Source: Occultella gossypii (lineage in GTDB: Bacteria > Actinomycetota > Actinomycetes > Actinomycetales > Beutenbergiaceae). Taken from it: 64,000 nucleotides of DNA. The DNA lies in contig NZ_JAGSHT010000016.1 in the NCBI RefSeq assembly GCF_019947135.1, forward strand, positions 62,001 to 126,000, read 5' to 3'. Within the stretch, counting starts at the first letter, position 1, and each line of letters starts with the position of its first letter. The notes under the pieces are model-generated. The model had not been told where the DNA came from and did not search any database. It worked only from the letters and a program-made list of their open reading frames with translations. Both the position numbers and the translations under genes were made by a program. Shown in pieces: positions 17,036 through 25,207 of this stretch.

Positions 17036-18094
17036 ATGAATCACGCCCTGCCCGCTGCGCCGAACCATCTGCCCACCCATGTCCCGAGCACCATGCGGGC
17101 CGCCTTCCTCGACGGCCCGCGCACGATCGTGGTCCGCGAGACCCCCGTGCCCACCCCGGGTGACCTCGACGTGCTCGTGGCGATCACCGCCGTCGGGCTG
17201 TGCGGCTCGGACGTGCACTTCTACGACCACGGCCGGGTCGGCGACCTCGTCGTCGAAGGGCCGCTGATCCTGGGCCACGAGGCCACCGGCGTGATCGCCG
17301 CCGTCGGCGCCGGGGTGCCCCCGGAGCGGATCGGCGAGCGGGTCGCCGTGGAGCCACAACGCCCGTGCCGGCGCTGTCACTACTGCCGCACCGGCCGCTA
17401 CAACCTCTGCCCGGACATGGAGTTCCCCTCCGCTCCCCCGGTCGACGGTGCGTTCGCCCAGTACCTGGTGGCCCCGGCCGACTTCGCCCACCCGGTCCCC
17501 GACGAGGTCTCCGACGCCGCCGCGGCGCTCGTCGAGCCACTCTCGGTGGGGATCGCGGCCGTCCGGAAGGCGGGCGTGGTGCCGGGTTCCAGCGTGCTGA
17601 TCGCCGGGGCGGGGCCGATCGGGATCCTGACCGCGGTGGCGGCGCGCGCCTTCGGTGCGACCGAGGTGATCGTCTCCGACCCGCTGCCGACCCGCCGCGA
17701 CATCGCGCTGGCACACGGGGCGACGGCGGTCCTGGACCCGGTCTCCGACGCGCCCCTCGACGGCGTGGTCACCTCGTTCATCGACGCGTCCGGTAACGCC
17801 CGCGCGATCGACGCGGGCCTGCGGGCGCTGGCCCCGGATGGGCGGGCCGTGCTCGTGGGCATGGGCGTGGAGCGGATCGACGTGGACCTGTTCCTGCTGC
17901 AGAGCCGGGAGCTGAAGATCGAGGGCCTGTTCCGGTACGTCGACACCTGGCCGACCGCGATCAAGCTCGCCGCGTCCGGGGCGATCGACCTGGATGGGCT
18001 CGTGTCCGGCACGTTCGGTCTGGACGAGCTGGCACAGGCCATCGCCCGGAACGGCGACGCGGACGTGATGAAGTTCCTGATCGACCCGCGCTGA
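17036..18094 (+). CDS. Zinc-dependent medium-chain alcohol (polyol) dehydrogenase
   Basis: This 352-residue medium-chain dehydrogenase is closest in pattern to sorbitol/xylitol dehydrogenases. The catalytic zinc site is GLCGSDVHFYDHG with GHEATGVI, the structural zinc site has four cysteines in CRRCHYCRTGRYNLC, and NAD binding uses AGAGPIG. It starts 7 bp after the phosphorylase stop, so it is in the same operon. The 19 residues before MRAAFLDGP are unusual and the Met at 17093 could be the real start. Substrate unknown; a sugar alcohol would fit. Confidence 0.88.
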   Translation: MNHALPAAPNHLPTHVPSTMRAAFLDGPRTIVVRETPVPTPGDLDVLVAITAVGLCGSDVHFYDHGRVGDLVVEGPLILGHEATGVIAAVGAGVPPERIGERVAVEPQRPCRRCHYCRTGRYNLCPDMEFPSAPPVDGAFAQYLVAPADFAHPVPDEVSDAAAALVEPLSVGIAAVRKAGVVPGSSVLIAGAGPIGILTAVAARAFGATEVIVSDPLPTRRDIALAHGATAVLDPVSDAPLDGVVTSFIDASGNARAIDAGLRALAPDGRAVLVGMGVERIDVDLFLLQSRELKIEGLFRYVDTWPTAIKLAASGAIDLDGLVSGTFGLDELAQAIARNGDADVMKFLIDPR

Positions 18095-18123
18095 CCGGCC
18101 GAACCGATCGGCCTGCACCGGCC

Positions 18124-18157
18124 GGCACGGCTGACCGGGCGGCACAGCTGACCGGCC
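18124..18157. repeat. Tandem 17-bp repeat between convergent genes
   Basis: Two adjacent 17-bp units, GGCACGGCTGACCGGGC and GGCACAGCTGACCGGCC, match at 15 of 17 positions and lie in the 69-bp gap between the dehydrogenase and the convergent regulator gene. No clear terminator stem is present. Function unknown. Confidence 0.6.
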
Positions 18158-18163
18158 CGCTCG

Positions 18164-18742
18164 TCAGCGCGGCTCGGGCAGCGTGGGGTGCTCGGTCGGG
18201 TACAGGCCCACCGCGAACCCGTAGACGGTGTCCCCTTCGCGAGGCAGCCGGGCGAACTCCCCGATCACCTCGTCGACACGCTTCCAGAACTCGTTCGCCC
18301 GCTGCCTGGGGATCCGGGCGTGCATGTGCTGCGCCCACATCGTGTCCGCGTGATAGGCGGGCATCGACTCGGCGGCAGCATCCGCGAGATAGTTCGTCCA
18401 CGGCAGCGGCGTGACGTCCTCCAGCGGCACCGCTCCGACGTAGAAGGTGCGGGCCACCCGCCCGTAGAACCGTTCCTCGATGGCCCGGACCTTCCGGGTC
18501 CGGACCACCTTGAAGATGTCGTTCTCGACGAGCACCTTCACGTGGTGGGCGATGGTGCTCTTCGGCCGGCCGACGGCCGCGGCGAGCTCGCTGACCGTCG
18601 CGGCCCGTTCCAGGACCAGGTCCATGAGCTGCCCGCGCAACGGGTCGAAGATCGCCCGCAGCTTCGTGGGCTCGGTGACGGCGACCGTCTCGAGGAGGTC
18701 GTAGTCGGGTGAGACCGGCGAGCCTGACTCGGCTGCGTCCAT
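18164..18742 (-). CDS. ArsR-like winged-helix transcriptional regulator
   Basis: This 192-residue protein has an ArsR-type winged helix: FDPLRGQLMDLVLERAATVSELAAAV, then the recognition helix in KSTIAHHVKVLVENDI and a wing at VVRTRKVRAIEERFY. The C-terminal half is an effector or dimer domain without a cysteine metal site. ATG 18742 has GGAG at 5-nt spacing; the frame extends to 18799, but that would translate through the operator palindrome. It is divergent from the dienelactone-hydrolase-like gene and probably controls both itself and that operon. Confidence 0.87.
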   Translation of the reverse strand: MDAAESGSPVSPDYDLLETVAVTEPTKLRAIFDPLRGQLMDLVLERAATVSELAAAVGRPKSTIAHHVKVLVENDIFKVVRTRKVRAIEERFYGRVARTFYVGAVPLEDVTPLPWTNYLADAAAESMPAYHADTMWAQHMHARIPRQRANEFWKRVDEVIGEFARLPREGDTVYGFAVGLYPTEHPTLPEPR

Positions 18743-18760
18743 CGATTCTCCGCTCCCTAT

Positions 18761-18801
18761 TGATCCAAACTGTTGGATCATTCTAGACTCATGGATCATT
18801 C
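18761..18801. promoter_or_regulatory. Operator: 8-bp inverted repeat plus repeated half-site
   Basis: TGATCCAA-ACTG-TTGGATCA (18761-18780) is a perfect 8-bp inverted repeat in the divergent promoter between the ArsR-like regulator and the hydrolase. Its right half recurs: GGATCATTC is found at 18774-18782 and again at 18793-18801, 19 bp apart, about two helical turns. This is a strong candidate binding site for the adjacent regulator. Confidence 0.7.
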
Positions 18802-18846
18802 GGCGTCATCCAGACCCGCCGGATGATCACCACGGAAGGAAGCGTC

Positions 18847-19422
18847 ATGGCTGAGGTTCTGCTGTTCCACCACGCCCAGGGCCAGACCCCGGGCTTCCAC
18901 GCCTTCGCCGACGACCTGCGGGCCGCCGGGCACACCGTGCACACACCGGACCTGTTCTCCGGCCGCACCTTCGCCTCCATTCCCGACGGCATGGCCCATG
19001 TCGGGGAGATCGGGTTCGAGGAGGTGCTGGCCCGTGGCGCGAAGAGCGCCGAGGACCTGCCCACCGAGCTGGTCTACGCCGGCTTCTCCCTCGGGGTGGT
19101 GCCCGCGCAGCAGCTCGCCCAGACCCGGCCGGGCGCACGCGGCGCCCTGCTCATGTACTCGTGCGTGCCGTACACCGAGTTCGGGCAGGCATGGCCGGCC
19201 GGGGTTCCGGTGCAGATCCACGGCGCACAGGAGGACCCGTACTTCATGGACGAGGGTGATGTGGACGCCGCCCGCGAACTCGTCGAGGCCACCGACGATG
19301 CCGAGCTGTTCCTCTACCCCGGCGACCAGCACTACTTCGCGGACTCGAGCCTGCCCTCCTACCAGCCCGAGGCCGCAGCGCTGCTGACCGAGCGGGTGCA
19401 CGCGTTCCTCGCGGGAAGGTGA
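18847..19422 (+). CDS. Dienelactone hydrolase family protein
   Basis: This 191-residue alpha/beta hydrolase starts at ATG 18847 behind GGAAGGA. It carries the nucleophile elbow GFSLG near residue 79; true dienelactone hydrolases use cysteine there and this protein has serine. The acid and base are probably Asp in HGAQEDPYF and His in GDQHYF. Length fits the compact dienelactone hydrolase fold. It heads a three-gene operon with a pterin-dehydratase/VOC fusion and a DNA glycosylase, controlled by the divergent ArsR-like regulator. Substrate unknown. Confidence 0.87.
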   Translation: MAEVLLFHHAQGQTPGFHAFADDLRAAGHTVHTPDLFSGRTFASIPDGMAHVGEIGFEEVLARGAKSAEDLPTELVYAGFSLGVVPAQQLAQTRPGARGALLMYSCVPYTEFGQAWPAGVPVQIHGAQEDPYFMDEGDVDAARELVEATDDAELFLYPGDQHYFADSSLPSYQPEAAALLTERVHAFLAGR

Positions 19423-19427
19423 CGATC

Positions 19428-20075
19428 ATGTCCGACGCGATCACGCCGTCGGCCTTCGACGCCAGCGAGGGCGTGGCCGACTGGCGGGTACTGTTCGGCG
19501 GGGCCACCGCCAACTTCGAGACCCGTTCGTTCGCGACCGGGGTGGCCCTGGTCGCCAGGATCGGTGACCTGGCCGACGCGGTGAACCACCATCCCGACGT
19601 CGACCTGCGCTACGGCAGCGTCACGGTCCGGCTCATCTCCCACGACGTCGGCACGATCAGCCGCCGGGATGCGGACCTGGCACGGCAGATCTCACTCGCG
19701 GCGGCCGAACTCGGCATCGTGGCCCGGCCCGACTCCGTGCAGGCCGTGCAGCTCGCCATCGACGCCCACGTGCACGCGGCCGTGATGCCGTTCTGGCGGG
19801 CCGTGCTCGGCTACGAACCCCGCGGCGAGGAGGACCTGGACGACCCGCTCGGCCGTGGCCCGTCGATCTGGTTCCAGCAGATGGACCCGCCCCGGGCCGG
19901 CCGCAACCGGATCCACGTGGATGTCTGCGTGCCGCCGGACCAGGGCGAGCAGCGGGTGGCCGCCGCCCTGGCCGCCGGTGGCCGGCTCGTCTCGTCGCAC
20001 GCGCCGACGTGGTGGACACTGGCCGACGCCGAGGGCAACGAAGTGGACGTGGCAACCATGGCGGGCCGCGAGTGA
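19428..20075 (+). CDS. Pterin-4a-carbinolamine dehydratase / VOC fusion protein
   Basis: The N-terminal half (about residues 5-95) is a 4a-hydroxytetrahydrobiopterin dehydratase domain with the signature VNHHPDVDLRYGSVTVRL, including the two histidines and the Asp of the active site. The C-terminal half (about 100-215) is a glyoxalase-like VOC domain (MPFWRAVLGYEP, then IHVDVCVPPDQ). The usual stand-alone dehydratase has about 100 residues. ATG 19428 has GGGAAGG at 8-nt spacing and is preferred over GTG 19419. No aromatic amino-acid hydroxylase, the usual partner, is visible in the window. Confidence 0.87.
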   Translation: MSDAITPSAFDASEGVADWRVLFGGATANFETRSFATGVALVARIGDLADAVNHHPDVDLRYGSVTVRLISHDVGTISRRDADLARQISLAAAELGIVARPDSVQAVQLAIDAHVHAAVMPFWRAVLGYEPRGEEDLDDPLGRGPSIWFQQMDPPRAGRNRIHVDVCVPPDQGEQRVAAALAAGGRLVSSHAPTWWTLADAEGNEVDVATMAGRE

Positions 20076-21148
20076 CGCACCACCTCTCCCGCGCCGACGC
20101 CCGACGGATCGCCGTGCGCGCCCAGCTGTTGGACCGCCGTCGACCCACGGACGCCCGCGAGGTGGTGCGGCACCTCGCCATGCTGCAGGTCGACCCGACG
20201 GCGGCCGTCGCCCCGAACGCCGATCTGGTGCTGTGGAGCCGGCTGGGTTCGGCGTACGAGCGCGCGGACCTGCAGCGCGCGCTCGCCGAGCACACCCTCA
20301 TCGAGGTGCTCGCGGTGATCCGGCCGGCCGAGGACATCGCGCTGTACCGGGCGGACATGATCGCCCGGGTGGGCCGCGACGGCCCGACCCAGGAGTGGGT
20401 CACGGCGAACGACGCCTGCCGACGGGACATCCTGGCGCGCCTGGAGGCCGGCGGCCCGATGCTGTCCCGGGACCTGCCGGACACCTGCGCGGTGCCGTGG
20501 GGTTCGACCGGGTGGACGAACAACCGCAACGTCACGATGATGCTGGACTGCATGACGGCGCGCGGCGAGGTCGCCGTCGCCGGCCGAACCGGGCGGCAGC
20601 GCCTGTGGGATCTGGCGGACCGGGTCTACCCCGACGTCCCGGTGGTGCCGGCCGAGGATGCCCGCCGGATCCGCGACGAGCGCAGGCTGCGCTCGCTCGG
20701 GATCGCGCGCGCCAGGACCACGCAGTCCCCGGTCGAGGCCTGGGACGTCGGCGAAGCCGGGGAGGAAGCCGTCGTCGACGGTGTGAAGGGCACCTGGCGG
20801 GTGGATCCGACCCTGCTCGGGCAGCCGTTCACGGGCCGGGCGGCCCTGCTCTCCCCGTTCGACCGGCTCGTGCACGACCGGACCCGCGCCGTCGAGCTGT
20901 TCGATTTCGAGTACCTGCTCGAGATGTACAAGCCGGCCGCCAAGCGCCGTTGGGGCTACTTCGCGCTGCCGATCCTGTACCAGGACCGGCTGGTCGGGAA
21001 GCTCGACGCGACGGCGGACCGCAAGGCCGGCGTGTTCCGCGTGCACGCGCTGCATCAGGACGTCCCGTTCAGCGCCACGATGATGACCGCGGTCGATGCC
21101 GAGCTCGCCGATCTGGCCGACTGGCTCGGCCTCGACCTCGCCCGCTGA
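20072..21148 (+). CDS. YcaQ/AlkZ-type winged-helix DNA glycosylase family protein
   Basis: This 358-residue protein belongs to the HTH_42 family that includes AlkZ and YcaQ (AlkX), which unhook DNA interstrand crosslinks and remove bulky alkylated bases. The catalytic-site motif QxD occurs as LQVDP near residue 36; YcaQ-type enzymes have QxD and AlkZ has QxQ. Winged-helix segments follow, and LLSPFDRLVHDR near residue 260 is typical for the family. The GTG start overlaps the stop of the pterin-dehydratase fusion by 4 bp. A stress or antibiotic self-protection role is possible but not shown. Confidence 0.85.
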   Translation: MTHHLSRADARRIAVRAQLLDRRRPTDAREVVRHLAMLQVDPTAAVAPNADLVLWSRLGSAYERADLQRALAEHTLIEVLAVIRPAEDIALYRADMIARVGRDGPTQEWVTANDACRRDILARLEAGGPMLSRDLPDTCAVPWGSTGWTNNRNVTMMLDCMTARGEVAVAGRTGRQRLWDLADRVYPDVPVVPAEDARRIRDERRLRSLGIARARTTQSPVEAWDVGEAGEEAVVDGVKGTWRVDPTLLGQPFTGRAALLSPFDRLVHDRTRAVELFDFEYLLEMYKPAAKRRWGYFALPILYQDRLVGKLDATADRKAGVFRVHALHQDVPFSATMMTAVDAELADLADWLGLDLAR

Positions 21149-21159
21149 GACCGGTGCGG

Positions 21160-21510
21160 TCAGAAGTCCTCGTTCACGCACCAAGTGCCGCCGCTGGTTC
21201 GGCCGCCGCAGGTGTCGCCGAACTCCTCGTACTCGGAGTTGGCCGGGGACTCGTTGTACAGGTCGTCGCAGGCCTGGTTGTCACCGGCCTCGCACTGGTC
21301 GTAGAGGCGGTCGAGCTCGGGATCGGACCCGTAGCTCCCGCGGTTGCCGAGGACGTTGCCGAGCACCACGACGATGATGAGAACGAGCACGGCACCGCCG
21401 ACCGCGAGGCCGACGATGAGGCCGGTGTTCGACCTCTTCGGCGGCGGGTAGCCCCCATAGGCACCCGGCGCCCCGTACCCTCCGGCCGCGGCGTAGCCTC
21501 CGGCGGGCAC
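21160..21510 (-). CDS. Single-pass membrane protein with GYG-rich N-terminus; start uncertain
   Basis: From GTG 21510 the product has 116 residues: a Gly/Tyr/Pro-rich cytoplasmic segment, a membrane helix (TGLIVGLAVGGAVLVLIIVV) and a C-terminal domain with a Cys-rich motif (LYDQCEAGDNQACDDLY ... EFGDTCGGRT). That last motif recurs at the ends of many actinobacterial membrane proteins; its function is unknown. In the same frame, repeats of the type PSPYGAP continue upstream to about 21620 without any ATG, GTG or TTG at a sensible position, so the annotated start is probably not the original one. Confidence 0.6.
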   Translation of the reverse strand: MPAGGYAAAGGYGAPGAYGGYPPPKRSNTGLIVGLAVGGAVLVLIIVVVLGNVLGNRGSYGSDPELDRLYDQCEAGDNQACDDLYNESPANSEYEEFGDTCGGRTSGGTWCVNEDF

Positions 21511-21629
21511 GCCGTAACCGCCGGCCGCCGGTGCACCGTAGGGGCTCGGCGTCTCGGGAGCGCCGTAGCCACCGGGTGCGCCGTAGGGGCTCGGGTTCTG
21601 CGGACCGCCATAGCCACCGGGTGGCAGAA

Positions 21630-23705
21630 CTATCCATCCGTGACGGCTGACCGGCTCAGCCGCACCGCCGGTTGTCCGTGCTCGTCGAGCTCGCGCGGCA
21701 GGAAGCCCGCCGACCGCAGCTTCGCCAGCACCTCATGCCGCGGTGCGGCGGCCGCGAGCACCGTCGGAGCGACCTGACGCAGGCCGAGCGCGTGCAGGGA
21801 CCGGGTGGCCGCGACCTCGGCGAGCAGGGCCTCGTCCTCGCTGACCAGCACGGCGCCGGCCGGCTGCACCTCCAGATGCCCGTACCTGCGGCCGACGTCG
21901 TGGAGCAGGTAGGTGACGGCCTGCGGCAGCGGCTTGTCCGAGAGCGCGGCGAGGTCCTCCAGGAGGGTGTCGACATCGTGGCCGGCGTCGAGCGCGCCGC
22001 GGATGGTGTCCGCGGAGATCCGCCACGTACTGGCCGCCCCGCGGGCCTCCCGCGTCGCCATCGCGTCGAGCAGGTCCACGACCCCGGCGGCCGGGCTGCC
22101 AGGCACCACCACGGTCAGGTCCGAGCCGAACAGGATGTGCGCCTCGATTGCGGGCAGCATGTCCGTGAGCGCGGCGAGCAGGTCCGGGATGTCCTCGGAC
22201 CGGTGCTCGCTGAGTGCCCGGCCGATGCGGCTGAGCCGTCGGTGCGCGAGGGCACCGAGGCGATGTGCCTCGGCCCAGGTGACCTCGGCGTCCCCGCGGG
22301 GTCGTTCGTACTCCCCGCTGCCCCAGGCCGCGAGCGCGAACACCTCCTCTGCCGAGACCACGGCCACGTCCCGATCGAGGCCGGCGAGAGTGTCCAGTAG
22401 GAGCGCCGGGTTCGGCAACCACCCCGGGCCCTGCCGGGTGAGCGCCGGGAGCGGGCGCCCGCGATCGGAGTCGACGCTGGTGGCCACGTCCACGTGGAAC
22501 CACTGGTGCAGGAGTTCGGCGGCGCGTTCGGCCGGCTCGAGGCGGCGCCACTGCTCGAACCGGGGCGCGGTGCCGATCGAGCCGTCCGCGGTGACGTCGA
22601 ACAGCCCGATCCGGTAGCCGAGCTCCACGGCCATCCGGGCCTCGGTGGGCTCGACGGCGGCGGCCTTGGCGAGGCGGGCCAGTTCGCGCGCTCCGACACC
22701 GCCGGCCTTGAGTTGCGTGAGCGGGGTCCGGGCCACCGACTCGAGCGTCGCCATCACCGCTGCGAGGAAGTCCGAGACCGAGGCTGCCGCGGCCGACTCG
22801 GCCTGGCCCGGATCCACCGGGGTGGTGACCGGCATCGGCGGGTGCACCCGGAACGGGGCCCGCAGCGTCGGCGGCAGCATCGCGCGCGTCACCTCGGCCG
22901 GGATGTGGGTCGCGGACCTGGAGTAGGTCGACTCCGAGAGGATCAGCCCGTTCTCCGTGAGCCAATCCAGCGCCCGGCGCCCGGCGAGGTAGGTGGCCCG
23001 GTCGAAGTGGGATGGCTCGAACTCCTCCTCCTCGGGTGCCTCATGGAAGCTGATCGCGGGCACGGTGCGGATCAGGTGCGCCACGGAGTCGGCATGCCCG
23101 GTGATCCAGGCGAGGACGGGCTCCGGCGCCCTCGCGACGATGCGGCGCACATGGTCCGGCTCGGCGAGGTAGGCACAGACGGCGGCGATCACCTCGGGCC
23201 GGCGGCTCGGCACCTGCACGGCACGGTCGGCCCAGCCGCGCATGGCTCGCTGCAGTACCGGCACGGTGACGGCCTCAGCGAGCATCGACGCCGGGCGCCC
23301 GAGCCACAGTGGCGAGCCGATCGTCTCGTACAGGCCGGGGTTGACGTACAGGCGCCTCCCGGCACCCCAGCACAGAGCCGCCGAGCGCGCGTGCTCCCAC
23401 CACGACTGCACCACCCGGCGATGGGTCGGAGCGTCGTTGCCGGCCGGTTCGAGGAACTCCGCCAGCCGGTCCAGATCGAGCCCGGACCCGAGTCCCATCG
23501 CCGCCTCGATCAGGTCGCGGCCGGGCTGGGGCAACCCCACGAACGCCCCCACCACGCCGTACGGGTGCATCAGCCGCCGGGCGAGATCGCCCAGATCTCG
23601 CGGCTTGGACGTGAGGGTCACGTCCGGGCGCCGCGCGACGAGATCGTCGACCTCCTCCTGCCCGAGGCCGCCGAGCCACTCCAGGAGCGCGTCGCCAGGT
23701 TCCAT
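21630..23705 (-). CDS. Helicase-associated (XPB/Ssl2-like N-terminal) domain protein
   Basis: This 691-residue actinobacterial protein starts at ATG 23705 (MEPGDALLEWLGG). The C-terminal third (ILFGSDLTVVVPGSP ... WRISADTIRGALDAG ... YLLHDVGRRYGHLEV) fits the XPB/Ssl2-like helicase-associated family, while no Walker motifs of a functional helicase are visible. In many actinobacteria such a gene lies beside a separate DNA repair helicase; here none is in the window. A 75-bp longer frame exists but lacks a good start. Confidence 0.82.
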   Translation of the reverse strand: MEPGDALLEWLGGLGQEEVDDLVARRPDVTLTSKPRDLGDLARRLMHPYGVVGAFVGLPQPGRDLIEAAMGLGSGLDLDRLAEFLEPAGNDAPTHRRVVQSWWEHARSAALCWGAGRRLYVNPGLYETIGSPLWLGRPASMLAEAVTVPVLQRAMRGWADRAVQVPSRRPEVIAAVCAYLAEPDHVRRIVARAPEPVLAWITGHADSVAHLIRTVPAISFHEAPEEEEFEPSHFDRATYLAGRRALDWLTENGLILSESTYSRSATHIPAEVTRAMLPPTLRAPFRVHPPMPVTTPVDPGQAESAAAASVSDFLAAVMATLESVARTPLTQLKAGGVGARELARLAKAAAVEPTEARMAVELGYRIGLFDVTADGSIGTAPRFEQWRRLEPAERAAELLHQWFHVDVATSVDSDRGRPLPALTRQGPGWLPNPALLLDTLAGLDRDVAVVSAEEVFALAAWGSGEYERPRGDAEVTWAEAHRLGALAHRRLSRIGRALSEHRSEDIPDLLAALTDMLPAIEAHILFGSDLTVVVPGSPAAGVVDLLDAMATREARGAASTWRISADTIRGALDAGHDVDTLLEDLAALSDKPLPQAVTYLLHDVGRRYGHLEVQPAGAVLVSEDEALLAEVAATRSLHALGLRQVAPTVLAAAAPRHEVLAKLRSAGFLPRELDEHGQPAVRLSRSAVTDG

Positions 23706-23875
23706 GAATCCCAGTCTGCACGGTTGCCGCGCCCGGTCGGCATCGACCTGTGGACAGCGCCGCCGGGTGAGTCTGCGCACACCGGCCCCATATCGGCGAC
23801 CCGCCCACTAGAATCGTTTCGACCCCACGGCTCCCAGCGTCGGCAGCACCTCCCCACCAGCCCCAGGAGCGCCCG

Positions 23876-25207
23876 ATGACCAGCCGGACCGACGCCGTCG
23901 TGACCGCCGTGCCCCACGCCGGGCCGAACCCGCCCGCGCGACCCGCGCCCACGCCGTCGTCCGGCTCGCCGTACCTGACCGGGGCCGACGCACACGCACC
24001 AGCCCGGCCCACGCCGTCGCCCCTCCCGCCCCGGCGGCTGCGGGCCGCGATCATCGCGATGGCGATCGGCGGCTTCGCGATCGGCACCACCGAGTTCGCC
24101 ACCATGGGTCTGCTGCCGCAGATGGCGACGACCCTCGGCGTCTCGGTGCCGGCCGCCGGCCAGCTCATCTCCGCCTACGCGCTCGGCGTCGTGATCGGCG
24201 CGCCGCTGATCGTCGTGGTCGCGGCCCGGCTCGAGCGCAAGCAGCTCCTGGTCCTGCTCGCCGTAGCGATCGCCCTCGGCAACGCGTTCTCCGCGCTCGC
24301 GCCGGAGTTCGGCTCGATGGCGGTGTCCCGGTTCGTGGCCGGTCTGCCCCATGGGGCGTACTTCGGCGTCGCCTCGCTGATCGCGGCGACGCTCGCCCCG
24401 GCCGGACGGCGAGCGCGGGCGGTGTCGCAGGTGATGCTCGGGCTCACCATCGCGACCATGATCGGCGTGCCCCTCTCGACGGCGCTCGGCCAGTGGGCGG
24501 GCTGGCGCTCGGCCTATGCGGTGGTCGTCATCGTGGCGCTCGCAGCCGTGGCCGCGATCTGGCGGTTCGTGCCGGCGTTGCCACGCCCGGCCGGCCAGCG
24601 CGCGAGCGCCCGCGGGGAGTTGCGCGCGTTCCGGCACGCACAGGTCTGGTTCACCCTCGGCATCGCGGCCGTCGGGTTCGGCGGCATGTTCGCCGTGTAC
24701 AGCTACATCGGCGAGATCGTGCCGGAGGTCCTGGGCCTGTCGATCGGCGCCGTGCCCCTGATCCTCGCCGTGTTCGGCACCGGGATGACCGTCGGCACCA
24801 TGATCGCCGGGCGCCTGGCCGACCGGTCGGTGATGGGCACCGCGATCGCGGGCCTGGCCGGGATGGCCGTGCTGCTCGCCGGCTTCGCGCTCACCGCGCA
24901 CTGGGCCGTCGTCGGGATCATCGGGCTGTTCGCGATCGCCACGATCTCGCAGTTCCTCGGTCCCTCGTTGCAGACCCGGCTGCTGGACTCCTCCCCGGAC
25001 GCACCGTCGCTGGCCGCCGCCCTGCACCACTCCGCGCTGAACATCGGCAACGCCGTGGGCGCGTGGGTCGGTGGCCTGGTCCTCGCGGCCGGCCTCGGCT
25101 ACCTGGCGCCCGCGTGGGCCGGGTCCGTGCTGGCCGTCGGTGGGCTCGTGATCGCGCTCATCGCCGTGGGTGCGCAGCGGCGCGCCGACGCCGCAGGAAG
25201 AGGTTGA
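23876..25207 (+). CDS. MFS transporter (DHA1-type exporter)
   Basis: This 443-residue, 12-helix major facilitator has an unusual 50-residue Pro/Ala-rich N-terminus before the first helix. The DHA1 family motif GFAIGTTEFATMGLLP near residue 63-78 is typical of sugar-efflux/arabinose-efflux and drug-exporter members. AGGAG lies 6 nt before the ATG. It ends inside the 3' end of the convergent DUF2306 gene (50-bp overlap). Substrate unknown. Confidence 0.92.
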   Translation: MTSRTDAVVTAVPHAGPNPPARPAPTPSSGSPYLTGADAHAPARPTPSPLPPRRLRAAIIAMAIGGFAIGTTEFATMGLLPQMATTLGVSVPAAGQLISAYALGVVIGAPLIVVVAARLERKQLLVLLAVAIALGNAFSALAPEFGSMAVSRFVAGLPHGAYFGVASLIAATLAPAGRRARAVSQVMLGLTIATMIGVPLSTALGQWAGWRSAYAVVVIVALAAVAAIWRFVPALPRPAGQRASARGELRAFRHAQVWFTLGIAAVGFGGMFAVYSYIGEIVPEVLGLSIGAVPLILAVFGTGMTVGTMIAGRLADRSVMGTAIAGLAGMAVLLAGFALTAHWAVVGIIGLFAIATISQFLGPSLQTRLLDSSPDAPSLAAALHHSALNIGNAVGAWVGGLVLAAGLGYLAPAWAGSVLAVGGLVIALIAVGAQRRADAAGRG

